In this document: one piece after another, positions 1 through 9,573 of the stretch
Position numbering within the stretch: the first letter of the stretch is position 1
How the letters are laid out: every line of letters starts with the position of its first letter
Source: Brenneria salicis ATCC 15712 = DSM 30166
GTDB lineage: Bacteria > Pseudomonadota > Gammaproteobacteria > Enterobacterales > Enterobacteriaceae
Direction of reading: 5' to 3'
DNA length: 55,541 nucleotides
Assembly: GCF_003315515.1 (NCBI RefSeq)
Contig: NZ_QNRY01000025.1
Span: 1-55,541, forward strand
Program-made: the position numbers and the translations under genes
Notes under the pieces: generated by a model
Databases searched by the model: none
The model's input: the letters and a program-made list of their open reading frames with translations, nothing else
What the model was told of the DNA's origin: nothing

Positions 1-108
1 AAAAATGTCAGACAATTTATTAAAACCGCATCACCTTTCCCAGGCAACAAACCTGGACTAACAAAAGTGGAGCGGTAATAGGCGCAGTTATTTAGCGCAT
101 GTGATGGG

Positions 109-127
109 ACGGGTACAACGTACCCGT
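109..127. other. Hairpin 3' of hslO
   Basis: A perfect 8-bp inverted repeat (ACGGGTAC / GTACCCGT) with a 3-nt loop lies just past the hslO stop codon. Neither strand has a T-run after the stem, so it is not a canonical intrinsic terminator. It may protect the hslO mRNA 3' end or take part in factor-dependent termination. The rest of positions 1-134 shows no gene. In E. coli the next gene this way is yhgE or pckA, so this may be the leader of an off-window gene. Confidence 0.4.
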
Positions 128-134
128 AAAATGA

Positions 135-1007
135 TCAATGCAGATGATTATCTGATAAATTTTGTCGCAGACCGTGCACGTCGTGAGCGTTAAAAATATA
201 ATGATTACCACAATAATCACAGTGCATGTCGATCTCGCCATCCTGTTCCAGGATATCGTTCACTTCTTGATCAGACAGCGTGATTAATGCATCCGCGCAA
301 CGCTCGCGTGAGCAATGGCATTGAAAGGAAACCGGTTGTGGCTCATATACCGTGACCTGTTCCTGATGATACAAACGGTACAGTACGTCGTTTGCCGATA
401 GGGTAAATAACTCTTCCGCCTTGACCGTGGCGGTGAGTTGAGCGAGATGGTCGAAATCACCATGCCCGGCCTGTTGCGCCGGCAGCACTTGCAGCAGCAT
501 CCCCGCTGCGGCCATATGACCATCGTGCAGGCCGGCGCGGATAAACAGCCGGGTCGGAAGTTGTTCCGATTGCTGAAAATAGTTTTCCAGACAATCGGCA
601 ACGGTTTCGCCTTCCAGTCCAACCACTCCCTGATAGCGCTCGCCTTCGGTCGGCGTAATGGTAATGACCAGATAGCCATTGCCCACCATTTCTTTGAGTG
701 AACTCCCGGCGGCAATGTCACTCTGAAGACGCGCCACACCTCGCATCTGTTGCAGATGGTTACCGTTAATCACGGCCAGTTTGAGCGGACCTTCTCCCTG
801 AAGCTGGACGGTAATATCACCGCTGAATTTCAGCGTTGCCGTCAACAAACTGGTCGCCACCAGCATTTCGCCCAGCAATGTCTGTACTTCCGCCGGGTAA
901 TCATGGTTGGCCAGAATATGCCGGCAGGTATCGCTTACGGTCGCCAACTCGCCCCGAACGGCGTAATTTTCAAACAGATAACGATGTAATTGGTCATGGT
1001 TGGCCAT
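135..1007 (-). CDS. hslO: Hsp33, redox-activated holdase chaperone
   Basis: Cytoplasmic chaperone that is switched on when oxidative stress oxidises its zinc-binding cysteines. It then holds unfolded proteins until DnaK can refold them. The 290-aa product has the usual family length. The C-terminal redox switch is intact: C230 and C232 in a CxC pair, and C263 and C266 in a CxxC pair. The gene follows hslR by 23 bp on the same strand, and yrfG lies upstream, the same order as in E. coli. The start is an ATG, and the N-terminus ([12 protein letters not shown]) matches the family as I recall it. Identification is secure. Confidence 0.97.
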   Translation of the reverse strand: MANHDQLHRYLFENYAVRGELATVSDTCRHILANHDYPAEVQTLLGEMLVATSLLTATLKFSGDITVQLQGEGPLKLAVINGNHLQQMRGVARLQSDIAAGSSLKEMVGNGYLVITITPTEGERYQGVVGLEGETVADCLENYFQQSEQLPTRLFIRAGLHDGHMAAAGMLLQVLPAQQAGHGDFDHLAQLTATVKAEELFTLSANDVLYRLYHQEQVTVYEPQPVSFQCHCSRERCADALITLSDQEVNDILEQDGEIDMHCDYCGNHYIFNAHDVHGLRQNLSDNHLH

Positions 1008-1030
1008 ATATTTTCTCGCTGTGGTGACCG

Positions 1031-1438
1031 TTATTCCTGATCACTGTATTTAAATTTAATCAGATCCCGGCGTTCTTTTTTGTCGGGACGACGATCCGGG
1101 TGCGGCATTGTCAGCACATTCATTTTTCGCGCTAAAGCCAGCTTTTCCCTTTTCTCAATGCTGCTGTCCGTTTCCCGATATAATGCCTGCGCGTCTGCCG
1201 CGGTTCTGCGTTGGCTGCTGAGCGCCAGCACCGTGACGGTTCGTTCGTCATTGCCCTGACGCAGTTTGATCTCGGCATTCAGTTCAACCAGTTTGCTTGG
1301 TTTGCCGCGCTGCCCGTTGTAGTGCACTTTGCCGCCGTCGATCATTTCACGGGCGATAGCCCGGGTTTTATAAAAGCGTGCGGACCAAAGCCATTTATCC
1401 AGACGAACGGCATCGCCGGTGTTCTCGGTTGCTTTCAT
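1031..1438 (-). CDS. hslR: Hsp15, 50S-nascent-chain recycling protein
   Basis: Heat-shock RNA-binding protein that recognises free 50S subunits still carrying a peptidyl-tRNA after premature dissociation and helps recycle them. The 135-aa product has an N-terminal S4 RNA-binding fold (about residues 10-70, starting [16 protein letters not shown]) and a highly basic C-terminal tail. A strong AGGAGG lies 8 nt before the ATG. It sits between yrfG and hslO in the conserved order and is probably co-transcribed with both. Confidence 0.96.
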   Translation of the reverse strand: MKATENTGDAVRLDKWLWSARFYKTRAIAREMIDGGKVHYNGQRGKPSKLVELNAEIKLRQGNDERTVTVLALSSQRRTAADAQALYRETDSSIEKREKLALARKMNVLTMPHPDRRPDKKERRDLIKFKYSDQE

Positions 1439-1483
1439 AATGAATCCTCCTGATGACGGCGCGGTGACGTCATTGTCTGCTGG

Positions 1484-2170
1484 CTATACAAAACGCGCCG
1501 AACGATGCAGTGATGGCAACAGCCCAAGATAATCACTCATGGATGGATATTGCCGGAATGATTTTTCCTGCTGGCTGGAGTCAGGATTGCTGACGCCCAG
1601 ACAGTAACGAATACCGAAGGTTTTCGCCGCATCCAGAATCGGCTCGCTGTCGTCAACAAATAATGTTCTGACCGGATCGAATCCGGTGTGTTGTTGTATG
1701 GCTTGCCATAGCTGCTGATTCTCTTTCGGATACCCATAAGTGTGGGTGGAAAGCAATAAATCAAGGTGCTGATCCAACCCGGTATGCTGAATTTTAACCG
1801 CCAGACTGTGTGGATGCGCGTTTGTCAGCAGTATGGTCTGCTTTCCGCTGCCGCGCAGGGCCGCCAGAAACGGGGCGGTGTCTTCGCGCAGGCGGGCGCG
1901 GGCGCCGATATCCGTCGTCATCTGGTAGATATCCAGCCCCAGCCGTTCACTCCAGTAATCAAAACAATACCAGTTCAGAGTGTGTTGTACGGCCTGATAT
2001 TCCTGAGTGATCAGTTGCCTGGCCTGTTCAAGGCTGATGCCGCGTTTGTCGCTGAGGGACTGTGGCACAAGCTGTAACCAGAAGTAACTGTCAAAGGCCA
2101 GATCCAGCAGAGTGCCATCCATGTCCAGAATGACGGTATCGATGTTAGGCCAGTCGAAGTCGGGACTCAT
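1484..2170 (-). CDS. yrfG: GMP/IMP nucleotidase, HAD family
   Basis: HAD-superfamily phosphatase; the E. coli homologue is a purine mononucleotide 5'-nucleotidase. HAD motif I is present as DMDGTLLD close to the N-terminus, motif II as LLTNAHPH, and motif IV as FVDDSEPILDAA, which carries the acidic metal ligands. I chose the ATG at 2170 (MSPDFDWPN, 228 aa) over an upstream in-frame start at 2200. The 2170 start has GGAG at good spacing (CTGGAGTATTTATG), and the resulting length is close to the 222 aa of E. coli. Confidence 0.93.
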   Translation of the reverse strand: MSPDFDWPNIDTVILDMDGTLLDLAFDSYFWLQLVPQSLSDKRGISLEQARQLITQEYQAVQHTLNWYCFDYWSERLGLDIYQMTTDIGARARLREDTAPFLAALRGSGKQTILLTNAHPHSLAVKIQHTGLDQHLDLLLSTHTYGYPKENQQLWQAIQQHTGFDPVRTLFVDDSEPILDAAKTFGIRYCLGVSNPDSSQQEKSFRQYPSMSDYLGLLPSLHRSARFV

Positions 2171-2247
2171 AAATACTCCAGATACAGAACGATTGCGCAT
2201 GCTTTTCAGCGTAACATAACCATTGACGATAACTGGCAGGATGACGC

Positions 2248-4386
2248 TCAGGAATGGTGTGGGAGATGGTCCGGTAACGTCCCGCCTGCATTAAAGCATT
2301 CGGTATAGTAACGTTGGATGCCGATTATCCGCTGTCGGCCCCTGCGTATTTTGATGCCGAGAAACGCCAGGTTGATGATCAGAATGATGGAGAACAACAT
2401 TAAGAGCAGGCAACTACCCAAATAACGCCATAGCGTAATCATATCCGGTTCGCTGTGAATGCTGATGTGCCAGGTGCCATTGGCGTCGATGCTAATCCTG
2501 GTAATGACGCCTGTGGCGTTAAATGGCGTGTGCAACAACATGGCGGATAGCCGTTGAAGCTCTTGCCACTGGTCAGAAGCCCGGTACTCGTTCAGCGGCA
2601 TCGGTGGTAAGGGATGGCTGACCAACTGGCGGCCTTCATCGCTGCGTATCAGAAAGCCGCCCGGCGGTGGGCTATTCAGTGAGTTCGCCGCATTATTGAT
2701 TTCCTGAGAAAAGAAGAATTCTGTTGAACTATTGACCAGTGATTCCAGCGTTTCCGCACTGACCGGGCGCAGTATCACGTTCATGCCTTTTAGCGCGCCA
2801 GAATCGGCCCGTCTTACCAGAATATCCCAGCTTTTAACGTTGCCCAGATTGATGAGCGCATTTTTCAGCCGGGCGCAATGCCCTTCCTGTTCACAAAGCG
2901 CCTGGGTTTTCAGCACGATATCGGAAAAATTATTCAACAGAATCATGCCTGATTTCTGAATGGCGGAGGCCAGTTGCGAATTTATCTGACCGCTTTCATC
3001 TGTTTGCGGATGCAACTGACTATTCACGGTCTTACGCAAGTCGGAAGCCTTTTCAACAATGTCTGATTCCGGCAACGGCAAGGGCGCCGCGTTATTCCAG
3101 TAAATGGCGGAACAATCAAACGGGGCGAACGCCGAGTTTTGTATCATCGTCGCGGGGGGAGGGCCGGCGGCGACATAGCACATCCCTGATCCTTGCACTT
3201 CTAGCGTATCACCGATTTTGAGCGGCATCTTTTCCAACTCATCCACCTCGGCCACTTTGATGTGCTGCGCGCCCTGAAGCCAGGCCATGCTGAGTTTCAA
3301 CGGCAATTCCAGCGGCACTTGAGTGATTAACAGGATCAGGCTGAGCAGAGAACCTGCCGCAAGCAGCAGATTTCTTCCCCATTGTTGCAACGGAAAGTGT
3401 TTCACTTCGTCATGCAGCGACAAGTGCTCGCCTTGTCGGATGACCTGACGATCCAGGTAGATATCGACATCGGTCTTGCGGCCAAGATCGTGACCGATAT
3501 AGGGCTGCCAGTGCGACGGATAAATCAGGTCGATATTACCGAGCGAGACATTGCCTATCTGTCCCTGATTGGATTCGCCAAAAAGTCCGAGACTTTGCGG
3601 CGTACCGTGCAGGCAATGGACATCCTGTAGCTCCTTGCAGGAAGGCGAGCGAAAAAGCTGCCAGAGGCTCCAGGCCGCCAGTAAAGCGGCGGTTCCGGTA
3701 AGCCAGGGCAGCAGGACGATGGGGCTGTTCAGGCTGATGAACAACAGCAAAAAAGACAGGCACAGCACAGCGGCTTCTTTCAGTCCACGGGAATGGTGGA
3801 TGGCGTGCTCTTCTTTGCTTTCCTTGCGGATGGTAATCAACTCGGCGTGTTCATTCCCTGCCTGGCTGATAGACGCGTTAGGCACCGGAATATTGGGTAC
3901 GGACATGACCTCACGATTGTCTATGCACTCCGCCAGCGAGTGTCCGTTCAGCGAAATGACTAAAGGAATGGAACGGGTTTTGATCAGTTCAACGCTGTTA
4001 TTCTCGGTAATATACTGTTCCCAGGCGGGGGGCAGGTGAATTTCCTGCGTATCAATATAGTAACGCCATTTATTTTGTGAATCAGTACTCAGACCGTAAC
4101 GTGTGATGGTGTGAGCAATCGGATAAACCCGATCACTCTGTAATGAGCGGGGAAGTCGCGGCTGTGCGTTGGGCGTATCAAGCGGCGTTGTTTTCTGCGC
4201 GCTTTCCTGAGCGAGATATTGTTCCACCGCCACCCGTTCTTCCGGGGTCAATTGGCGAGGTAACGATTGTGTTACTGGCAGTGGCTTAACTAACGGTAAG
4301 CGCTCACGCATACGGTAGACAATAAAAGCACCGACGGCGATTAGACAGGCTAACAATATCGCCAGGATGGTAAATATTGTGCTCAT
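2248..4386 (-). CDS. igaA: IgaA inner-membrane brake on the Rcs phosphorelay
   Basis: IgaA (YrfF; UmoB/GumB in other genera) is a multi-spanning inner-membrane protein that holds down RcsC-RcsD-RcsB signalling. It is usually essential unless rcs is inactivated. The 712-aa product matches the 711 aa of E. coli. An N-terminal membrane segment (about residues 3-24) is followed by a cytoplasmic part. A pair of segments follows near the sequence LCLSFLLLFISL, then another near LLLAAGSLLSLILLI. A large periplasmic domain precedes a last segment near LLLMLFSIILIINLAFLG. The start at 4386 (MSTIFTILA) has GGAG about 6 nt upstream and is preferred to the ATG at 4407. It is the first gene of the igaA-yrfG-hslR-hslO run. 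Confidence 0.95.
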   Translation of the reverse strand: MSTIFTILAILLACLIAVGAFIVYRMRERLPLVKPLPVTQSLPRQLTPEERVAVEQYLAQESAQKTTPLDTPNAQPRLPRSLQSDRVYPIAHTITRYGLSTDSQNKWRYYIDTQEIHLPPAWEQYITENNSVELIKTRSIPLVISLNGHSLAECIDNREVMSVPNIPVPNASISQAGNEHAELITIRKESKEEHAIHHSRGLKEAAVLCLSFLLLFISLNSPIVLLPWLTGTAALLAAWSLWQLFRSPSCKELQDVHCLHGTPQSLGLFGESNQGQIGNVSLGNIDLIYPSHWQPYIGHDLGRKTDVDIYLDRQVIRQGEHLSLHDEVKHFPLQQWGRNLLLAAGSLLSLILLITQVPLELPLKLSMAWLQGAQHIKVAEVDELEKMPLKIGDTLEVQGSGMCYVAAGPPPATMIQNSAFAPFDCSAIYWNNAAPLPLPESDIVEKASDLRKTVNSQLHPQTDESGQINSQLASAIQKSGMILLNNFSDIVLKTQALCEQEGHCARLKNALINLGNVKSWDILVRRADSGALKGMNVILRPVSAETLESLVNSSTEFFFSQEINNAANSLNSPPPGGFLIRSDEGRQLVSHPLPPMPLNEYRASDQWQELQRLSAMLLHTPFNATGVITRISIDANGTWHISIHSEPDMITLWRYLGSCLLLMLFSIILIINLAFLGIKIRRGRQRIIGIQRYYTECFNAGGTLPDHLPHHS

Positions 4387-4830
4387 CGTATCTCCATTCC
4401 AAAGCAATTTGCTCCTTGTCCTCGTTGGAGTTTAACAAACTTATCCAATCGATGATAACCCGTATGCTGTTGTTTTATTAGATTAATAACTAAAAAATTG
4501 TGTAAATTAATCGCGTAAGGTGATGATGGTAACAAGTGCAGGATGCCGCTGAAATAAGGATCATCTGATTTTCAGCCGATATATTGACTTTCATTGATCG
4601 ATTTAAATTCACTAATATTAATGTGTATTGCAAGTTGCAAAAAAGTAATTCGAGATCGCTGTAGTTGCAGCAAAGGGCGTTGTTAACGCACAATGTGAGC
4701 AAGATCAAAAAAGAAAATTAACAATCCCTTTTCTTCATTAATAATTAGCGGTATGCCGACATAAGCGATGAAGGCAGCGGCTACCTGTCATTGGGTTGGA
4801 TGAGGGAGGCTAATATTTCCAGAGGCCATT
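4387..4830. other. Divergent igaA/nudE intergenic region
   Basis: 444 bp, AT-rich, between divergent genes. Open frames inside it are short, have no ribosome-binding site and look like chance. It should hold both promoters. It contains a CRP-like site (listed separately) and a small 13-bp palindrome made of two TTGCAA half-sites at 4628-4640. I could not assign -35/-10 boxes with confidence. Confidence 0.5.
4694..4709. promoter_or_regulatory. Candidate CRP site between igaA and nudE
   Basis: TGTGA-N6-TCAAA matches 9 of the 10 core positions of TGTGA-N6-TCACA, and several spacer bases also agree with the symmetric consensus. It lies 122 bp upstream of the nudE start. Its role, or which gene it would serve, is inference. 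Confidence 0.35.
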
Positions 4831-5388
4831 ATGAGTCATAACCTGCAAAAACCTAAAATTCTGAAGGTAGAAACGGTTGCGCGTTCACGGCTGTTCAATG
4901 TTGAATCCATCGATCTGGAGTTTAGTAACGGCGCGCGTCGGGTTTATGAGCGTATGCGGCCTTCCGAACGTCAGGCCGTGATGATTGTGCCGATTATTGA
5001 TGATGAACTGCTGTTGATCCGCGAATATGCCGTAGGGATTGAACAGTATGAACTGGGATTTCCGAAGGGATTGATTGATCCCGGTGAAACGGTATTTGAA
5101 GCCGCCAATCGTGAGTTGATGGAAGAAGTCGGCTTTGGCGCGGAGCACATGGAACTGCTGGCGACATTAACGATGGCGCCTTCTTATTTTTCCAGCCAGA
5201 TGAATATCGTCGTGGCCCGCGGTCTGTATCCGCAGAGTCTGGAAGGTGATGAACCGGAGCCGATGACGAAAGTGCGCTGGCCGTTAAGCGACATGATGTC
5301 GTTGTTGCAGGACGCCGATTTTCGGGAAGCGCGTAATGTGAGCGCGCTGTTTCTGACGCAGGATTGGTTGAATCGTTCGTCGCGCTGA
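4831..5388 (+). CDS. nudE: NudE, ADP-compounds Nudix hydrolase
   Basis: Nudix hydrolase that cleaves ADP-linked compounds such as ADP-ribose, NADH and Ap3A into AMP plus a second product. The 185-aa length is family-typical. The full Nudix box (GX5EX7REUXEEXGU) is present: it begins GLIDPGE at about residue 80 and ends RELMEEVGF, with all metal-binding glutamates in place. AGAGG precedes the ATG at 4831. It is convergent with mrcA and divergent from igaA, as in E. coli. Confidence 0.95.
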   Translation: MSHNLQKPKILKVETVARSRLFNVESIDLEFSNGARRVYERMRPSERQAVMIVPIIDDELLLIREYAVGIEQYELGFPKGLIDPGETVFEAANRELMEEVGFGAEHMELLATLTMAPSYFSSQMNIVVARGLYPQSLEGDEPEPMTKVRWPLSDMMSLLQDADFREARNVSALFLTQDWLNRSSR

Positions 5389-5390
5389 GA

Positions 5391-5428
5391 ACAGACACAG
5401 GGCGCGGAAATCCGCGCCCTGTGTCTGT
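5391..5428. terminator. 18-bp perfect hairpin between nudE and mrcA
   Basis: Two perfectly complementary 18-nt arms (ACAGACACAGGGCGCGGA and its reverse complement) are separated by only 2 nt, starting 3 bp after the nudE stop. The stem is very GC-rich. Neither side has a T-run, so it is not a textbook intrinsic terminator. It sits between convergent genes and probably defines both 3' ends by stalling or RNA protection. Confidence 0.6.
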
Positions 5429-5463
5429 AGTATCCCTACTGCATTATCAGAACGATTCTTCGA

Positions 5464-8016
5464 TTAGAACAACTCTTCGCTTTGTCCGTTATCCATCAGC
5501 GTTGTACCGACTTCATGCACCGCATATTCGGTCGGCTGCGTTCCTTCGATAAAGTATTCGGAAAGACTGTTTCCGCCGCCGTTGGACAACTTACCGCTGT
5601 TGCGGTCGATGGTTACGCTGACGATACCGGGCGGCGGCGTCAGCGGTTGCTCCGGCACGCCTTCCAGCGCTACTTTCATAAACTCGTCCCAAGCTGGCTG
5701 AGCGGATTTTGCGCCGCCTTCGTAGCCTGAAATCTGATCCTTAATCACGCCGGAAGCGCTGCTCGTGCCGAGGTTACGCCGATGGTCATCGAAACCGATC
5801 CAGACGGAAGTGACCAGATTCGGGCCGTAACCAGAGAACCAGGCGTCTTTGGAACTGTTGGTTGTACCGGTTTTTCCGCCAATATCACGGCGCTTCAGGT
5901 CACGGCCTGCTCGCCAGCCTGTACCCATCCAGCCTGGTTCGCCAAAGATGTTGCTGTTCAGCGCGTCTTTGATCAGGAAAGCCAGCGGCGTGCTGATGAC
6001 ATGCGGCGCATAAGGTTGCGTGCTTTGTCGCGCCTCTTGCGGCGTTACCGGTTCAAGTTGCGGCATTGGCGGCACACCCTGCCGGTTTTCCTGAGAGGTG
6101 GCGACGTTTTCCATACTGTCGGCGGACAATGTCGCGGAACGCTGTGTTTCACCATACACTAACGGCAAATTACAGGTATCGCAGACCACTTTCGGCGTGG
6201 CGGTAAAGATGGCGCCGCCGGCTTCGCTCTCGATTCTGGTAATGAAATAGGGATCAACCAGATAGCCGCCGTTAGACATCACCGCATAACCGCGCACCAC
6301 CTGCAACGGGGTGAACGAGGCTGCACCCAGAGCCAGCGATTCGGTATGCACGATATTTTGCTCCGGGAAGCCGAAACGCTGTAGGTAATCTGCCGCATAA
6401 TCGACGCCCATCGCTCTCATGGCGCGCACCATCACCACGTTTTTGGATTGCCCCAGGCCCTGACGCAAGCGGATTGGACCATCATAAGTCGCGGGCGAGT
6501 TTTTCGGACGCCAGTCCGAACCTGCGCCCGCATCCCAACGGGTAATGGGAACGTCGTTGAGGATGGTCGCCAGGGTCAGGCCTTTATCCATAGCGGCGGT
6601 ATACAGGAACGGCTTAATGTTGGAACCAATCTGGCGCAGTGCCTGCGTCGCACGGTTGAACTTGCTTTGGTTGAAGTCGAAACCGCCAACCAGCGCTTCA
6701 ACCGCGCCGTTGGTTGGATTGAGCGAAACCAGCGCGGAGTTGACATCCGGCACCTGTCCCAGCCACCAGTCATTATCAACCTTACGTACCCACACTTGCT
6801 GACCGGTTTGCACCACGTCCGTCACGCGTCTGGGCGTCGGCCCTTGTTGGGTATCGGAGCGATAGGGCCGAGCCCAGCGCATGCCCGCCATCGGCAGGGC
6901 AATGTTGCTGCCGTCCGACAGGACCGCAATCGCTTGATCAGCCGTCGTGGTGGTGATGACGGCGGGGAACAGCGGACCGTAAACCGGCAACGTTTTCAAT
7001 GTGGCGACGATTTTTTCCTGATCCCAGGCGCGTTCGCCCACTTTCCACAATACATCGCCTGGACCACGGTAACCGTGGCGCATATCGTATGCCATAACGT
7101 TATTACGTAAAGCATCCTGGGCCGCCAACTGCAATTTTCGGGTAATAGTGGTGTAGACCTTGTAGCCGTCGTTATAAGCGCCATCGCCATAACGTTTCAC
7201 CATTTCCTGACGCACCATCTCGGCGATATACGGCGCGGAGAAGGCAATCTGCGGCGTATGGTAGTTCGCCACCAGTTTTTCGTTACGCGCCTCATCATAC
7301 TGAGCCTGAGTGATGTAGTTTTCATCTCTCATTCGAGTCAGCACGACATTACGACGCGCGATCGCCCGGTCGTAGGAATAGAGCGGGTTAAAAGTTGACG
7401 GCGCTTTCGGTAAACCGGCAATCATTGCCATTTCGCTCAGCGTTAATTGATCAACGGAGCGGCCAAAGTAAACGTGAGCTGCGGCGCCGATGCCATAGGC
7501 GCGATAGCCGAGATAAATCTTGTTCAGATAAAGCTCAAGAATTTCATCTTTGGTGAGCAATTGCTCGATACGAATGGCCAGGAAGACTTCCTTGATCTTA
7601 CGTATCAGCGTGCGCTCCGGGCTCAGAAAGAAGTTTCTGGCAAGCTGCTGCGTAATGGTGCTGGCGCCCTGAGACGCGCGACCGGACGTCAACGCAATCG
7701 AGGCGGCACGGATAATTCCCACCGGATCGACGCCGTGGTGCTCATAGAAACGGCTATCTTCCGTTGCAATAAAGGCTTGCACCATCACCGGGGGGATTTG
7801 ATCCAGTTTCAGCGGGATACGGCGTTTTTCGCCAAATTGAGTGATTAACTCACCCTCGGCGCTGTATACCTGCATTGGTGTTTGCAGCCGAATGTCTTTC
7901 AGCGTGGCGACATCGGGCAACTGTGGTTCGATATAACGGTACAAACCATATATCGAGGCGGCTCCAAACAGGATGCAAGTCACTGCAAGGATGAGTAAAT
8001 ACTTTACGAACTTCAC
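5464..8016 (-). CDS. mrcA: Penicillin-binding protein 1A
   Basis: Bifunctional class A PBP that polymerises glycan strands and cross-links peptides in the periplasm. Its 850 aa equal the E. coli length. An N-terminal membrane anchor (about residues 5-27) precedes the glycosyltransferase domain, whose signature EDSRFYEHHGVD begins at about residue 87. The transpeptidase domain carries the SxxK serine in GSNIKPF, the SxN motif as SKN and the KTG motif in GGKTGTTN. The start codon is GTG at 8016, as I recall for E. coli mrcA. A Gly/Ser-rich C-terminal tail follows the transpeptidase domain. It is divergent from hofM. Confidence 0.97.
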   Translation of the reverse strand: MKFVKYLLILAVTCILFGAASIYGLYRYIEPQLPDVATLKDIRLQTPMQVYSAEGELITQFGEKRRIPLKLDQIPPVMVQAFIATEDSRFYEHHGVDPVGIIRAASIALTSGRASQGASTITQQLARNFFLSPERTLIRKIKEVFLAIRIEQLLTKDEILELYLNKIYLGYRAYGIGAAAHVYFGRSVDQLTLSEMAMIAGLPKAPSTFNPLYSYDRAIARRNVVLTRMRDENYITQAQYDEARNEKLVANYHTPQIAFSAPYIAEMVRQEMVKRYGDGAYNDGYKVYTTITRKLQLAAQDALRNNVMAYDMRHGYRGPGDVLWKVGERAWDQEKIVATLKTLPVYGPLFPAVITTTTADQAIAVLSDGSNIALPMAGMRWARPYRSDTQQGPTPRRVTDVVQTGQQVWVRKVDNDWWLGQVPDVNSALVSLNPTNGAVEALVGGFDFNQSKFNRATQALRQIGSNIKPFLYTAAMDKGLTLATILNDVPITRWDAGAGSDWRPKNSPATYDGPIRLRQGLGQSKNVVMVRAMRAMGVDYAADYLQRFGFPEQNIVHTESLALGAASFTPLQVVRGYAVMSNGGYLVDPYFITRIESEAGGAIFTATPKVVCDTCNLPLVYGETQRSATLSADSMENVATSQENRQGVPPMPQLEPVTPQEARQSTQPYAPHVISTPLAFLIKDALNSNIFGEPGWMGTGWRAGRDLKRRDIGGKTGTTNSSKDAWFSGYGPNLVTSVWIGFDDHRRNLGTSSASGVIKDQISGYEGGAKSAQPAWDEFMKVALEGVPEQPLTPPPGIVSVTIDRNSGKLSNGGGNSLSEYFIEGTQPTEYAVHEVGTTLMDNGQSEELF

Positions 8017-8131
8017 CTGAGATTTTCCATTCAGTAGCGTTTGGACAGTTTATAAACAATCGCGCGCTAGTATAAAGGTAAGCCAGCACTGTGGATACGT
8101 TCTTTTATTAGACAAGGATATCGGGTTGAAC

Positions 8132-8989
8132 ATGGCTTATCACATCTGGCGGGTTGGGTTAGATATACAAAATGGTTTCATGCGTGCGCTGGCGGTCCAG
8201 CAGCGTCGCATCGGCTGGCAGCTTCGTCACTGGTGGCAGTTTCCTTTACCGGACGACACATTGCACTTGGGTAGTTTACACCATACGGAAGCACTTTGTG
8301 AGGTCTTGCGGCAATGGCGTCGGTTATTGCCTAGGCATATTTCCCTGCGTGTCGCCTTTCCCGCGCAACAGGTGTTGCAGCAACGCCTGCCCGCGCCGGA
8401 CAGTCGGTTACGGGAGCCTGAACGTAGCTGGTACATCGAAAGCATGGCGGCCCGCAAGCTGCCGATAAGTAGCGATTTGCTATCAATGGACTACCGTGCG
8501 GACCCGCACGCGCCCGATGCTTTATTGATTACCGCCGCACGGCGAAGTGAACTGGCGCGCTGGATTGCGTGTCTGCAAGCCGCGGATCTGCATCCTGACG
8601 TCGTTGATATTTCAGCATGCGCCATTCGCTGTATGGCGAGCCTGGCCGGGCTTGAAAACAACCGGGTTTTCCTGCATCGGTCAATTGATGGATGGCTGTG
8701 GGTATCGCCGCTCAATCATGCCTTTCGTTTCGGCATGATCCATAGCGATGAATGGAGCGAGGGGGCGGCGATCCTGCCAGTGATCCGCGCCCGGTATGAA
8801 CAGGATATTGGCGACGCCGCTTACTACAGCAGTACATCCTCTTCTTTTTCTTGTACGCGGGGAAAATCTGACGAATTACTGACCTGGTCGCCGTTGGTGG
8901 CGTTTAACCATATGCAAGCGCCTGTGCCGGATTTTCCGCCTGCTTTTGTTATTGCGAGCGGTCTGGCCCTGCGTCCCGGAGATGCCTGA
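8132..8989 (+). CDS. hofM: HofM, PilM-like protein for DNA uptake
   Basis: Actin-fold PilM homologue of the hof (com) operon. In relatives these genes allow use of extracellular DNA as a nutrient, and PilM anchors the inner-membrane part of the type IV pilus-like machine from the cytoplasm. Similarity is weak overall, but the N-terminus MAYHIWRVGL aligns with E. coli HofM, and the next four genes are the PilN, O, P and Q homologues. The ATG at 8132 matches the E. coli N-terminus. A TTG at 8126 has the better-spaced AAGGA, so the start could be two codons earlier. Confidence 0.85.
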   Translation: MAYHIWRVGLDIQNGFMRALAVQQRRIGWQLRHWWQFPLPDDTLHLGSLHHTEALCEVLRQWRRLLPRHISLRVAFPAQQVLQQRLPAPDSRLREPERSWYIESMAARKLPISSDLLSMDYRADPHAPDALLITAARRSELARWIACLQAADLHPDVVDISACAIRCMASLAGLENNRVFLHRSIDGWLWVSPLNHAFRFGMIHSDEWSEGAAILPVIRARYEQDIGDAAYYSSTSSSFSCTRGKSDELLTWSPLVAFNHMQAPVPDFPPAFVIASGLALRPGDA

Positions 8990-8991
8990 GT

Positions 8992-9573
8992 ATGCTGCTG
9001 GTTAACCTTTTACCCTGGCGCCAGCGCCGCTTGCGGCGGCGTGCGCGTCATGGGCTGCTGGCTTTGCTGCTGCAACTGTTGTTGGCCGGACTGCTGCTCG
9101 GCATGATTTACTCGCGCTGGCACCAGCAATATACAGAGTTACGCGACGAGTTCAGCGAGGTATCCACACAGCGGCAACAACTGGCGGCACACTACCAACA
9201 AACCCGCCGGATACGGAGCCGGTTACAACGTTATCAGGCGCAACAGCAGGCTGATGCGGCAGGCGTGCGTCACAATCAACGTTATCTTGGCCTGCTGGAA
9301 CAGCTTTCGGGCATGATGCCTGAACGTCTTTGGTTGACGGAGATCGCCGATCGTGGAACTTATCTGTCGATCGTCGGGATGAGTGAAAACTATACCGACA
9401 TTGTCTCGTTAAACCATGCGTTGATCAGCCACCCAGCCGTGGCGCGGGCGCGGGTTCTCAATGCATTCAGACAGCAGAATGTGCGCTCGCTGTTGCGTTT
9501 TTCTCTTCAGGCTGACTGGAAAAATGATGAGTCCATCGACAGTGGGGGCGCTCATGACCAACCCGATGATTAA
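8992..9573 (+). CDS. hofN: HofN, PilN-like inner-membrane protein
   Basis: 193 aa. The N-terminus MLLVNLLPWRQRR is the PilN signature (the NLLPWR peptide that docks into PilM). A single membrane segment at about residues 23-42 is followed by a Gln-rich coiled-coil stretch and a periplasmic ferredoxin-like domain. It starts 2 bp after hofM. Part of the hofMNOPQ operon. Confidence 0.87.
   Translation: MLLVNLLPWRQRRLRRRARHGLLALLLQLLLAGLLLGMIYSRWHQQYTELRDEFSEVSTQRQQLAAHYQQTRRIRSRLQRYQAQQQADAAGVRHNQRYLGLLEQLSGMMPERLWLTEIADRGTYLSIVGMSENYTDIVSLNHALISHPAVARARVLNAFRQQNVRSLLRFSLQADWKNDESIDSGGAHDQPDD

Noticed and set aside
109-127. Canonical intrinsic terminator for hslO
   Set aside because: The stem is good but no T-run follows on the minus strand.
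4490-4708. 72-codon frame between igaA and nudE
   Set aside because: No ribosome-binding site and Cys/Ser/Leu-rich chance composition in an AT-rich control region.
6448-7110. 220-codon open frame antisense to mrcA
   Set aside because: Fully inside a conserved PBP1A gene; no domain signature.
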